From: Laguncularia racemosa
Lineage: Eukaryota; Streptophyta; Magnoliopsida; Myrtales; Combretaceae
Direction: 5' to 3'
Assembly: GCA_037954665.1 (NCBI GenBank)
Contig: JBBMOL010000021.1
Location: 2,790,001 to 2,854,000 of the forward strand
Length of the DNA: 64,000 bases
Shown: piece by piece, positions 26,551-37,168 of the stretch
Position numbering within the stretch: the first letter of the stretch is position 1
How the letters are laid out: every line of letters starts with the position of its first letter
Notes under the pieces: generated by a model
The model's database searches: none
What the model saw: only the letters and a program-made list of their open reading frames with translations
What the model was told of the DNA's origin: nothing
Translations under genes and position numbers: made by a program

Positions 26551-27199
26551 AAGAGGCAAAATTTAGAGTGCTAAATTTGTATTAGGTTAAACCCATTATT
26601 TATTTAAGGTTAACTCTATAAGCCAAGTAGTAGGGCCAAAGGACTTTAGTCCTTAATCTAGATAACTTAGAAAGATTTGACTTGATGAGCTCAAAATAGA
26701 GATTGTTAGATAGTTCATCTACTCTTAACCACTCTTAGACATGCTCACACATTTAATAAAGTAGGCTATTGACCTTGTTCTCATAGTAATCTCCTTAGGA
26801 TAATTTTAAAATGAGTTAGGTTAATCTTGTTCGTCAATCATCAACATAATATGATGAATGTCATTAAACCTAAAAATCTATAAATACTCAATCATCCATT
26901 CTCATTTGAGGTTCAAAAGCTCTATAGATCAGAGAAACCATGCAAGGATGTGAAATCCTTACTCTTAAAGATCAAATAAAGCTCAAATAAAGAACAAGTC
27001 AACACTTCACCATGAATAGTGAGTTTAATGCTCAATAGCTTTCTCACTTGTCACAAGTGTATTTGAGTTACTAAGATTGCTTGTTTCTCCTCCCATCCAC
27101 TTCTCAAGCTCTCTTTTGAAGTACCATCAGCATATCACTTCTTTGAGGTCATATATAATGCGAGACTATAACAACATTAACTAAAACCCTACATCTATA
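26551..27199 (+). mobile_element. Diverged PPT plus LTR, same family as the 33.3-kb element
   Basis: From 26,562 the sequence follows the LTR at 33,322 and 43,107 over its whole length in the same order: TTAGAGTGCTAAAT start, AGGATAATTTTAAAATGAG, CTATAAATACTCAATCAT, CTATAGATCAGAGAAACC, GAGTTACTAAGATTGCTTGTTTCTCCTCC and an ACATCTATA end. It is preceded by AAGAGGCAAAA, matching the PPT AAGGGGCAAAA next to the 3' LTR. A retained PPT means this is the 3' end of an old, truncated element, not a solo LTR. It is strongly diverged from the other two copies. Confidence 0.75.
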
Positions 27200-29437
27200 A
27201 TTGCAAAAACGAGGAAACCCAAAATCCATAATAGCCTACAAGCACATGCAATCTCAACTAGAGTGTTAGATATATACCCTATAACAATAGTAGGAAATGA
27301 CTGATTGAATGTTATTTCAACTTTTTTATTGATGAGCCTAGAATCTAAGATAGATTTCAAACACAATAAATAAATTTAGCAAATAATTAGGGTAGGTTCT
27401 TTGAAAGGTTTTTTTTTTTTTGGGTTTAATGTGTAAAAAGTAAATATTTTTATGGTTTTTTATGTACTGAACAAATGGAAATATAATGGATATACATGAA
27501 TCACTACTCGATATTTATTTTGAATATTAAACTATATTGGGGCAGATTGAACTAACAATTGAAATAACTCACAATTGCTAATACAATATTGACATTAGAG
27601 AAAATATTTTGACATGACTAGTGGAGTATTTACTAATGTGTTTGTAATGAGATTTGGACTAATACATGAATCACAAAAACAAATGTATGCCACAATCTAT
27701 AAGAAAAATTGATAAGTATTAGGTTCACCACAATCTAGAGATTGAAAAGAACAACATAATCGAGAGAAATCTCAATGAAAGGAATTATTTTATTTAAAAA
27801 TGTCTAACACAATCATAATACCTTCTACTCATAGGGTTACATATTTATACTAAAGCAATTATAGACAAGGAATAGCCATTTGAATGGAAATTGCATGGAA
27901 AAAGTAATAAAATAACTATAAAGGAAATTAAAATAACTATATAAAAAACAATTCCTAAATATTTGGATTCTATATCATAACTTACCAAAATAAGAAGATA
28001 CAAAATATTATATAAAACCATTCTAAGATTTTCTTAAATAGCTTTTCAAAATAATATCTTTAAATGCTTAGTCGCCAAGTAGACTTGGTTCTAACTTCAC
28101 TACTTACATTGCACATACATTTGGAAATCCATCTTTTGATCATCTCCCTTCTAAAAGAATCCTCTAACTCCTTTCTAAATATTGTTTAGTAACATTTGTT
28201 TCTTGGAGCTTTGACTCTTCTTGCAACTTCCATACTTTTGATTTATATTCTTAACTTCAAAGTTTGCAATGATCGATTATGTACCCTTTCCTTGCACTTT
28301 TGCTTGCACATTTGATCGAATTTTCGTTGGTTTAAGCCTTTATTTTCCTTCTATCTTCTAAGTCCATAACTTAGGTTCTGACTTAGGTTTTGATTTCCTT
28401 AAGTTATGTTTGCATTGCTCCACATATAGCTTACAACAAGCTTTATGAGCAAAAGAAATGAAGATAATTAAATGACTTTAACATATCATCTATGTAAACA
28501 ATCCACATTAATAATGGATATACTAGTATTAAATAGACAAATACATTCAAAAACTGATCTTGTAACAAATCCATATGTGTAAGAACTACATCTTAATAAA
28601 TACATAATAAGGAAAATTGCCAATAGCTTCCTATTTTTACCTTGGCGCAAATACATATATAACTTATAAAGTATACATGAACACCTTATGAATGATTATA
28701 ATTAATTGGCAACATTAAATGACATTTGAACATTTACTTTTTTCTCAAAAAAAAAAAAACATTGAGTTAAAAGTTTGGGAGTATTGAAGTGCACTTTGAT
28801 AAATATAGGGGTATATTTGCATCAAGGACAAAATTTAGGGAATTATTTGTAATCTTCTAGGTTATTTGCCAATTTATAAGAGTTTAGGGGTGTTAAAGTA
28901 CAATTTGTATGATTTGAAGGTATATGTTAAAGTACAATTTGTATGATTTGGAGGTGTATTTATACCAAGATAAAATTTTAAAGGGTTGTTTGCATTTTTA
29001 TTGGAAAATACAAATAGTATAAAATACACTCAAAGGGATATGATCCTTTTATCGTAGAGTTCAATGGCTAGAACAGCTTTTTATTGTTTTCACAATCCTT
29101 TCATTAATAAAGTTGACACAAGCATATATATCACGTTAGATTTCAGCATTAAGCTTTATAATAATAATAATATATGTAGAAACTAAGAATTGTATTAAAT
29201 TGGTTTGGCAAACTCCGATCTTCAAAATGCTTCGCGACCTGCAATTTATAATTAAAATTAGAAAGCCTAAATTCTAATGAATTTAAATAACGTCACCTAT
29301 CAAGCCAAAAATAACTTACCCAATGTAATAATATCCTTGCCTCACACTTATAGTAGAAGTAAGCTCAGGGATAAGATGAACTGTCTAACGAATAGGCATA
29401 TGAAAGTAGCGTGAGAAAGCGACCTAGCTTCATATAT
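27200..29437. other. Gene-free AT-rich stretch with repeat debris
   Basis: A T12 run lies at 27,410-27,421. About 27,540-28,600 has the look of decayed retrotransposon sequence but no protein domain could be read. A 34-36-bp near-tandem pair (TTAAAGTACAATTTGTATGATTTG) lies at about 28,891-28,960. Confidence 0.4.
28610..29010. repeat. Possible MITE-like element with imperfect terminal inverted repeats
   Basis: The left end (CTATTTTTACCTTGGCGCAAATACATATA near 28,631) resembles the reverse complement of the right end (GTGTATTTATACCAAGATAAAATTTT near 28,953). The size of about 400 bp and lack of coding capacity fit a MITE, but no clean target duplication was identified. Confidence 0.35.
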
Positions 29438-29730
29438 ATAAGTTTTATTTAACAGAGCATCGATGTAATATTATGGTTATATAGGAAGTAATATAGACTT
29501 TTTAACCCTAAACTATATAAGCACTCACAAAAACTTTACTATCCTTTTTCTAAATCATGCTATATATATATATATATATTGTAAAATATAAAAAAAAAGA
29601 AAATAAATAAGTTTTATTTAATAGAGCATTGATGTAATATTGTGGTTATATAAGGGGCAATATAGACTTTTTAACCTTAAATTATATAAGTGCTCACAAA
29701 AACTCTACAATCATTTTTCTAAATCACTCT
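29438..29730. repeat. Direct repeat, two copies with 169-bp period
   Basis: The segment starting ATAAGTTTTATTTAACAGAGCAT (29,438) and ending near AAATCATGCT is repeated from 29,607 to about 29,730 with around 10% differences. The spacer between the copies is a TA microsatellite plus an A-rich run. Confidence 0.8.
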
Positions 29731-30099
29731 GCTCACTGCAGGCATCCATTAGACAGGTGATCCAAGGGTCTCTACAAGCTAGTTCAACACTAAATTCATA
29801 AGGTAAGTGCTGATTTAGTTTACTTTTGTATGAATTTCCTTGTGTGTATGGGTAATTGGAATAAAGGTGGGGTTTTGTTATAATGGGGACACATTGAATA
29901 CAATTGGAATTGAGGGTATGATTGATTGGAACCATTTTTTAAATCAATTAGGTGAATTATATCAAGTAAATTGACCTTTGTACACTAAACTTTATGAATC
30001 AAATGACTTTTTGTGATGAATTAAAGGTAAGGAAGAGATTTATAAGAATTGGCATGAGAAAAGGGTTTGAAGTGTGAGGAAATTGAGCCTTTCGTGAGA

Positions 30100-31060
30100 T
30101 TTAGAATGGTACATGACCAAGGCACACGATCGTGTATTTTTTTTTGGTAGTGAAAATAAGAGCAAATTGTGAAAAATGTGGTACACGGCTAGGTATATGG
30201 CCATGTACTTACCCATGCTAAAGTACATGGCCAAGTACACGACTGCATACTTAGTTGTGTTAAAAGGCCTTGACACACAAAAAGGTACACAGCTATGCAC
30301 ATGGCTGTGTCTTACCCATGCACTTATACATGGCCACATACACGATCATGTTACCTCGTAAAATATCCAAAATGACTCTTCTTTCCTATTTCTCAAATTT
30401 TATGAAGTTCAAAACCCTTTTTACACCAAATTAAGTCATTGGGAAGGAACATCTTTAACTCACATTTAGAACTACAAATTAGGCGAAGCTAGATTGACTT
30501 GTAAGTTTGCGCTAAGTTAGTTCTTTGTGTATAACAGATCATACTTGAGCTTGCAGTTGTTATTCTAGTGACCTCGAAATAGTTCCTTCAGGTGTGTGTC
30601 TACCTTGTTTGTGGTTTATGTTTGGTAGCATAGTATTAAAATGCACTTAAATAATATTTGGTTAAGAATTGGTCATTGGTTGTGCTTGACTTGACTTAAG
30701 GGCCCACAATGGTAGATCTTTAAGGGGCACCCTAATGATCTTTATGTGATATTATCCTTAGTAGAGTCGTATATCGAAATGATCTGGGTAGATTTAGGAA
30801 CTCTTGGGCGTTAGGGCTCGTAGTGGCAGTTTCGAACACCATATTATGTATTATGTATATATATATATATTTTGGTAAGGTTGTAAGTACCATTTTGTTG
30901 TTTAAGGACTAAATGAGATAATAACTTGTTGTTTGGAAGCTTTGTTGTTGCATTGGTGTATGTGGTTTAAGTTATGCTTGATCATGTGCATGTGTTTGTG
31001 GATTATATGTACTAAGTATTAACTTACCTTTCGAGGATCATTTTTTTTAGTTGTAAGAGC
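30100..31060 (+). mobile_element. LTR-retrotransposon-derived segment with CATGGCCATGTAC repeats
   Basis: 30,105-30,352 is packed with degenerate (TA)CACGGC(C/T)(A/G)TGT-type words (ATGGCCATGTAC, ATGGCCAAGTACAC, CACAGCTATGCACATGGC). From about 30,690 the phrase CTGGGTAGATTTAGGAACTCTTGG...GTAGTGGCAGTTTC matches, inverted, sequence at about 32,490-32,540. Both marks recall plant Ty3/gypsy LTRs, but no LTR boundary could be fixed. Confidence 0.45.
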
Positions 31061-32199
31061 AAATGATTTCACCTCCTATGATGAGGACCTAATGTCATAT
31101 GTGTAAGATGGGAGCGATATAGACTATTACTATTACCGTGATGATTAGGTGAGGGATGCAAATTGAAAGTTCTTAACATCACCAAAGGATTTATTACTGT
31201 TGGAGATTAGTAGTTTAGTGATTAGTTAGTAACCTAATTGTTTATAGTTTTTATATAATGATGTACTAAGATCATCTTTTAAACAATTTGTGGTTTGTAA
31301 TGAGACTCGATTGGATTATTATGAATAATGTCAATCGATTTACTTCAATGGTGATTAAAAGTTATTGTAGGTTACATGGTGTGAGTTAGTTAAGAGTCTT
31401 AACGTATCTTTATCTTGTAAGAAAATGTGGTAGGTAGTGGCATCCCGAGTTCTAGGGCATTATATATATATATATTTGATGAATTAGCTTCAAATATTAT
31501 CAAAGGTAAATTTGTGGGCTCGATTCCTATTATAATCACTTTATTTTTTCAAGTTGCATTTATTATTTATCTCTCAATATATGGTTTTCATTATCTTTTT
31601 GCTTTTTCCTTTTACAATAGCTAACATGATTAGTTTTCACTTGTTAAAAAGTAAAACTTAACCAAATAAATTCTTATTGGAAACTAATTATTCATTAGTA
31701 ATTGTAACATAAATAACAATTATATTTCCAACACTACAAATGTTTTGGTCTTTTATATAAAACATTAAAATATAATAATAGTTATACTATATAATGTATA
31801 TGGTATAACTATATGAAAATTAACATTATGAAAATGAATGGATATTATTTAACAACCAAATGTATAATCACTTATATAATCATGCTAAGGCTCTTAAATT
31901 GCCACATTTACATAGTATAAATAATCAATAATTTACTTGTATGAGGTATCATAATCCAAAGGTAAGTTCATAATCCACCTAACAACTAATAATAAGGCTA
32001 GAAATTCTATATTCATATATCACCATTAGAATTGAAAAGTTGGAGTTTCATCTTCTAAAACATATTTAACTACTATCACCCTAAAAAAAGTATAACCATC
32101 AATCTATTGTTGATGACTTCTAGTCTTCATAATAATAATAGTACTCCATGCTACTATTGCCCTACCTATGATTGAAGCCTAGCTCATCATAAGAAGTAT
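31061..32199. other. Gene-free AT-rich stretch
   Basis: Short open frames only. Nothing matched a family I know. A short TA tract lies near 31,462. Confidence 0.4.
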
Positions 32200-33321
32200 A
32201 CTTGTCCGTACCTGTAACTAAAAAGAAAAAAAAGTGTCTCATAAGGGGTAAGCTAAAGTCCAATACTTGAAAGTTGCATACACATGCATATGCTAACAAA
32301 TATGCATACTACTTGCATTTGATATAATAAACAATACAACAATCTTTTCATTATCCTTAATTTAGTCTAGCAACCATCATAGGGGTACTCATGACTTTGA
32401 TTACACATAGGTATAAATATATATACATATATATGTATATAGTCTTAGGTTGGAAATTACTATTCCCAATCTCAATATTCTACAATGATATTGAGAATTG
32501 CCACTTTAGGACCTAATATCTCAAAAATCTACCTAAATCCTTTTAGTATGCAACTCTATAGGGGATACTCTCACATGTTGATCAATAGGTGCAACTTAGG
32601 GATTTACCACCACCGACTCATAAGTCGAGTTATGTACAAACAATACACAATTATAAGCTAGTATCATAGAGGTTGATTATTTTCACTAATCATACAAGCA
32701 TAAGGAGTAAACAAGGCAAATACATACCTAAAATCCTATTTTCCATACAACTTTCAATCTTTGATCCTTTAGTTTGATTTGTTGACAGTTAAGCACTTTG
32801 GAACTTATTCAGCTATCTCCCTCTTCATATTCCTCCATTGTTAGATATCTCTCAAATCCTTATACATTTTAGTACTCCTAGGATGAGTTAAGTATCCGAA
32901 GTAGTGTACCTCTCTCAAGATTTCCTTTTATAGCTCTACTACATCTAGTACTCACAGTCTAGTTCTATACTTCTAAACTCCCTTGGTATCTATATTGAAC
33001 TTAGGTGCCTTACCATGTTCCATTATGTTCTTGATCTCTTGATTACCATCATCTCCACAGAGGTTGGCCGAATGTGTAAACTAGCTAATCTTGCTCCTAC
33101 TTCCTAAGATATAACCTCCAACTCCAATATGTGCATGTCCTCCAATAACTATCTCTATAAGATGATAAAGGTAACAAAGTTACCCTTTGTTTTTCTTTCT
33201 TGCTTTCTTTCTTTCTTTCTTTTTTCTTTGGCTAAGGGCATCGGTTATAACATTAGCTTTTCCACAATGATATTATATTTCTACATCGTAGTCCTTGATT
33301 AGCTCTAACCATCTTTACTAT
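32200..33321 (-). mobile_element. Old Ty3/gypsy element, 3' part (RNase H end, integrase zinc finger, LTR-like end)
   Basis: Reading the minus strand from 33,316 gives RWLELIKDYDVEI-stop-YHCGKANVITDALS, the RNase H-to-integrase connection of gypsy polyproteins. At about 32,960-32,790 it gives EILREVHYFGYLTHPRSTKMYKDLRD...W...MKREIAE...KCLT, the integrase H2C2 zinc-finger region, with stops. The integrase core is missing. 32,200-32,700 looks like gypsy LTR sequence on the same strand. The unit is the continuation of the element at 43,794-46,600, separated from it by the later insertion. A TTTC-rich run at 33,198-33,233 is present. Confidence 0.75.
33317..33321. repeat. Target-site duplication ACTAT, left copy
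   Basis: ACTAT immediately before the 5' LTR is repeated at 43,789-43,793 immediately after the 3' LTR. Confidence 0.85.
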
Positions 33322-34004
33322 TGTAGAGGACTGAAAATTTTACATAAATATAATAGGCTAAGCCCATTGATCATTTGACTTAACTCATTGGGCCAGGTGG
33401 CATGGCCTAATGAGTCTGGTCTAATTATTGGGATGACTTAGGGAGAATTGACTTAGTAGGCTTAGAACAAGGATCATTGGATCGGTCCATCCATATCCAA
33501 ACTTTCTCAAGCGGGCTCATGTACTTATGAGGAGGGCTACTGGCCTTAAGCCTATGGTAAGCTCATTAGGATAACCTTAAAATGAGCAGTCTTTATCTTG
33601 TTTGTTGATCGCTAAAGAGATTTAACGGATGTCATCAGGCCCAAGAGTCTATAAGTACTCAATCATTCCTCCTCATTAGAGGACCTCTTTCCTTGAATTC
33701 TAGAGATCAGAGAAACGATGTTCCACCAAGAGTTCTCTACTTTTAAAGATCAAACAAGTGATCAGGCGAATAACGATCTCCATTGCCTAAGAATTACAAG
33801 GTTGACGCTTGAGGTCCCCTTAGCTTCTTTGTCTATCACTTATACATTTGAGACACTTGAGATTGCTTGTTCCTCCTCCCTACCACTCTCTCTTTAGTCA
33901 TCCCATCACGTGCCATCTCTGAATCACTTTTCTCTGAATTCACGTATAGTGTGGTACCCGCATGATATACACACAACCACTCCTACCAGGACCCCTTATC
34001 TACA
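33322..34004 (+). repeat. 5' LTR
   Basis: It starts TGTAGAGG and ends CTACA, 683 bp. It aligns end to end with 43,107-43,788. CTATAAGTACTCAATCA near 33,652 resembles a TATA box and could be the LTR promoter. Confidence 0.9.
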
Positions 34005-34008
34005 TTTT

Positions 34009-34025
34009 TGGCGAATCCATTGGGG
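34009..34025 (+). promoter_or_regulatory. Primer binding site (tRNA-Arg-like)
   Basis: TGGCGAATCCATTGGGG lies four bases after the 5' LTR. It matches 14 of 17 positions of the complement of a plant tRNA-Arg 3' end (TGGCGACTCCGATGGGG, from memory). tRNA-Arg priming is reported for Tat/Ogre-type gypsy elements. Confidence 0.65.
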
Positions 34026-34200
34026 ATAGAGTTAAGTGATAGAAGAGTAATGGCACCCCTAGGAAGAGAGGACCATTTGACAAAATTTATCAAGAATAAT
34101 ATCCTAACACTGAATTGATAGAGCATAACCTACCTCAAATACCGTAGAATACTGATCAAGGAAATTCACAGCCTGAGGCTCCCATAAATCCTACATAAAT

Positions 34201-36330
34201 GATGCAGACTATGCAAGAGAACACAAGGGCTCTAAATCAACTTATAACTATGCTTGCTCCACTCATCACAGGGTTGGCTGCTACCACTGTTGTGCAATAA
34301 GGTGTGGCTCTGCCAAACGCCAACACTGCTACGTAGTAAGGTGCCACTCATGCAACTCCATCACATGTAGTTCCTCTTGTTAACCCTTCCATTGATGAGG
34401 GGAACATTCCTTAGGAGCAAACCACTCAACCAGATGTCCCACCTCCTAATGCTCTCGATGGATTTAGCTGTCAGCCTACTCCAACACCTGCTTCCATGGT
34501 ATCTACCCTAAAGACTTTCTTTGTAATGAAGGAAGACTTGGACATATATTTAAAAGAAATACAAGCGAAGTCGATTGTGGAAGTATCAAAGTTAAGACTT
34601 CCTTACCATCAACACATTATTGAAAAGCCATATCCTAAGGACTATGTTAGTCCTAAGTTCATCCTATTCAATGGCAAGAAAGGGAGTGCCAAAGAACATT
34701 TACTTAAGTTTATCGAGACCTTAGAAGTATGTAGGTAGGATGATGACTTGAAACTCAAAGAATTTTCTAAATCACTGATCGAAAAGGCATATACCTTGTA
34801 TGTTAATCTCCTTGCCAGGTCAGTTGATTCATGGGGATCTATGTGTAAGCTATTCTTAGAAACGTTCTTCTCCACCCAGGAACGAGTCACAATCACGAAC
34901 ATGGGAACAACACGGCAGTACCTTAAGGAAGACTTGATGGATTATATAGATTGCTTTAGGGAGCATACACTTGACATCCAGGACGTATGTGATGAGAGGG
35001 AGTTAGTGAAGTTTTGCATCTAAGGGATGTTCACCAAGTATGCAGTCTACTTAGAAAATCTCAATCTAAGTTTCTTTTCTACACTAGTCGAGACTACAAA
35101 GAGAACTAACAACTCGGTTGCAAGACAACGAGGAGAAAATGGAAGGTTTAGGAAATGAGCAACATCTGCTAGCTCGACCTAAGTTGAGACCTCTAGAGAC
35201 GATAAAAAGCTAAGGAACAATACATCCAGAGGATTTGCATCAGTTCCTCCTTTCCCATGCCCAATGGGAAAAATATATGCTTTATTTGACCAATGGTTAC
35301 AAGATGGGAATATCAAGCTCTCAAGAGTGGATCGTTTACCAATACAAAATGAGGAGAATGATCCTAAGTTTTGCAAGTATCACAAATTCATAGGTCACCC
35401 TAAGAAAGAGTGTTGGACTTTGGAGAAGATTTTCAATGATAGAGTTTGTAATGGGGAACTTATCATAGAAAACAATAATGTTCGTAATAATCCACTTTCT
35501 ATGCACAATAATCAACAGGGTACTAGAAATGGCATAAGCCACAATCTTAGTATTGAAGAAAGAGATATGTCAGATGCTGAGATGTGTAATGTATGAGAGG
35601 CTATAACTTGGAGTAATGAGGATATATGTATGCCAGAAGTAGATACCTTAATGAAGACGGCTAACTTCAGAAAATTGTTTAACTTATTGGGGTTTAACGA
35701 GGATGCACGTCTTGCATTAGCAACTACCTTTACCCAAATCGTAGAGAAACAATGTAGGGAGTATAGTCTAGCATAGCCTGTACGAAGAATGGCAAAGGCG
35801 CATGAGAATGCAATTCTCTTTACTAATGCGGACATGTGCATTAAGAACCCTAATCATAACCATCCTCTTTATGTGAAAAGCATGCTAAATGAGCATCCCA
35901 TTAAGAGGACATTCATAAACAATGGCTCTTCTATAAACATAATGTCATTGTCTACATTAAAGGTTGTAGGTATAGACAACCGGCACCTAGTGAGGCAACC
36001 TATTGTCATTAATAGTTTCACTGACACATTTATAAACACAATAGGGTATGTTAATGTGAACTTTAAAGTAGGCCCTATATAAAACTCCACATGATTTTAC
36101 GTGATCAATGCTCCCATATCGTACTATCTATTGGTTTGAAGAAAGTGGCTACACGATCACAATCTCATACCCTCAACGTGACATCAGTGCATTAAGAGCT
36201 ATTAGAAGGGAAAAGACATATTCATTCCTACTATAAACAATCCATTCAAGCATAATGAGGCATACTTCATTGAAGTTGCATTTTTTGATGAATACATTGA
36301 AGAGGCAGAGTTGCTATTGCAAAACGCTTT
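34201..36330 (+). pseudogene. Retrotransposon gag-protease remnant (Ty3/gypsy, Tat-like)
   Basis: From the ATG at 34,201 the frame gives MMQTMQENTRALNQLITML, a proline-rich linker, then the gag core: SPKFILFNGKKGSAKEHLLKFIETLE (34,649-34,726), SKSLIEKAYTLYVNLLARSVDSWGSMCKLFLETFF and YIDCFREHTLDI. A CCHC-like stretch CKYHKFIGHPKKECW follows near 35,373-35,417. The aspartic protease region is at 35,880-36,150 (FINNGSSINIMSLSTL, then YVINAPISYYLL); the catalytic DxG/S is changed to NNGS. Stops occur after VCR (34,736), at 35,023, 35,032, 35,594 and later. The tail LQNGELVIEDSHTYMLEHD (about 36,547-36,600) is also gag-like. It is not translatable. Confidence 0.85.
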
Positions 36331-37027
36331 GACACACCCCTACTCACTTGGAAGAACACTTAAGAGAAGTCCAAGAGAAAGAAGAGAATACGAGGCTTTC
36401 GTAGGGGCAAGAAAAAGCAAAAAAAGAAATAAGTGAGTAGAAAGTTTATCAGCGAAGATGGGCAAAAGATATACTGCCTATGATAGTCTACAGGATCTAA
36501 AGGAGATGGATTGTTAAGGCTTAAGAAAGATATTCCATGAGAGACTTCAAAATGGGGAGCTTGTTATTGAAGATAGCCATACCTACATGTTGGAGCATGA
36601 CTCGTTTGATAGTGATTAGTGATTTATTAAGCACTAAGGTTAAGGTTAAAACTTGACATTTATTTTGTAAATAAAGAGCAAATTTCATCACAAATGATGA
36701 AAGTTTCATTTTTTTTTTCAATCTTTGCAGTATAGTCTTATATACTTGTACTTTAAGCCTAGGTAACGCCCTAGCATCTTGACTCCTATGCCTTAAGCCC
36801 AAGCAAAGCCTTAATATCACAACTCTCATTCTAATGCTTCTAATTATGAGTGAAACTTGCTCATGCCTTTAAAGCTAGCCATAAAACTACTTGTTAACTT
36901 GACTAGCATTTACCCAACTTACTCTTATACCCCAATGAATCATCATGTTATAATCTACAGAAGATTTATAATTCATTGAAACAAAGTGTATAAGGGGTAG
37001 TGCAAATATCAATACTGATTGGTAAAA

Positions 37028-37168
37028 ACTTTGACCCCTAGGTGCATGATGGAAAGTTAGGCATATACAGTGCAAACTAGTATGAGCTTTAACTCCTAGG
37101 CGCACGATGAAAAGTCGGGCATGTACAATGTAGAGTAGTAAGAGCATTGTCCCCTAGGCGCATCATAA
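37028..37168. repeat. 58-bp tandem repeat, about 2.4 copies
   Basis: The word CCTAGG(T/C)GCA(T/C)GATG(G/A)AAAG recurs at 37,037, 37,095 and 37,153 with exact 58-bp spacing. Tandem repeats between coding part and 3' LTR are usual in Tat/Ogre-type elements. Confidence 0.85.

Noticed and set aside
30040..30339. 99-codon minus-strand frame
   Set aside because: Produced by the ATGGCCATGTAC word array; composition-driven, not a gene.
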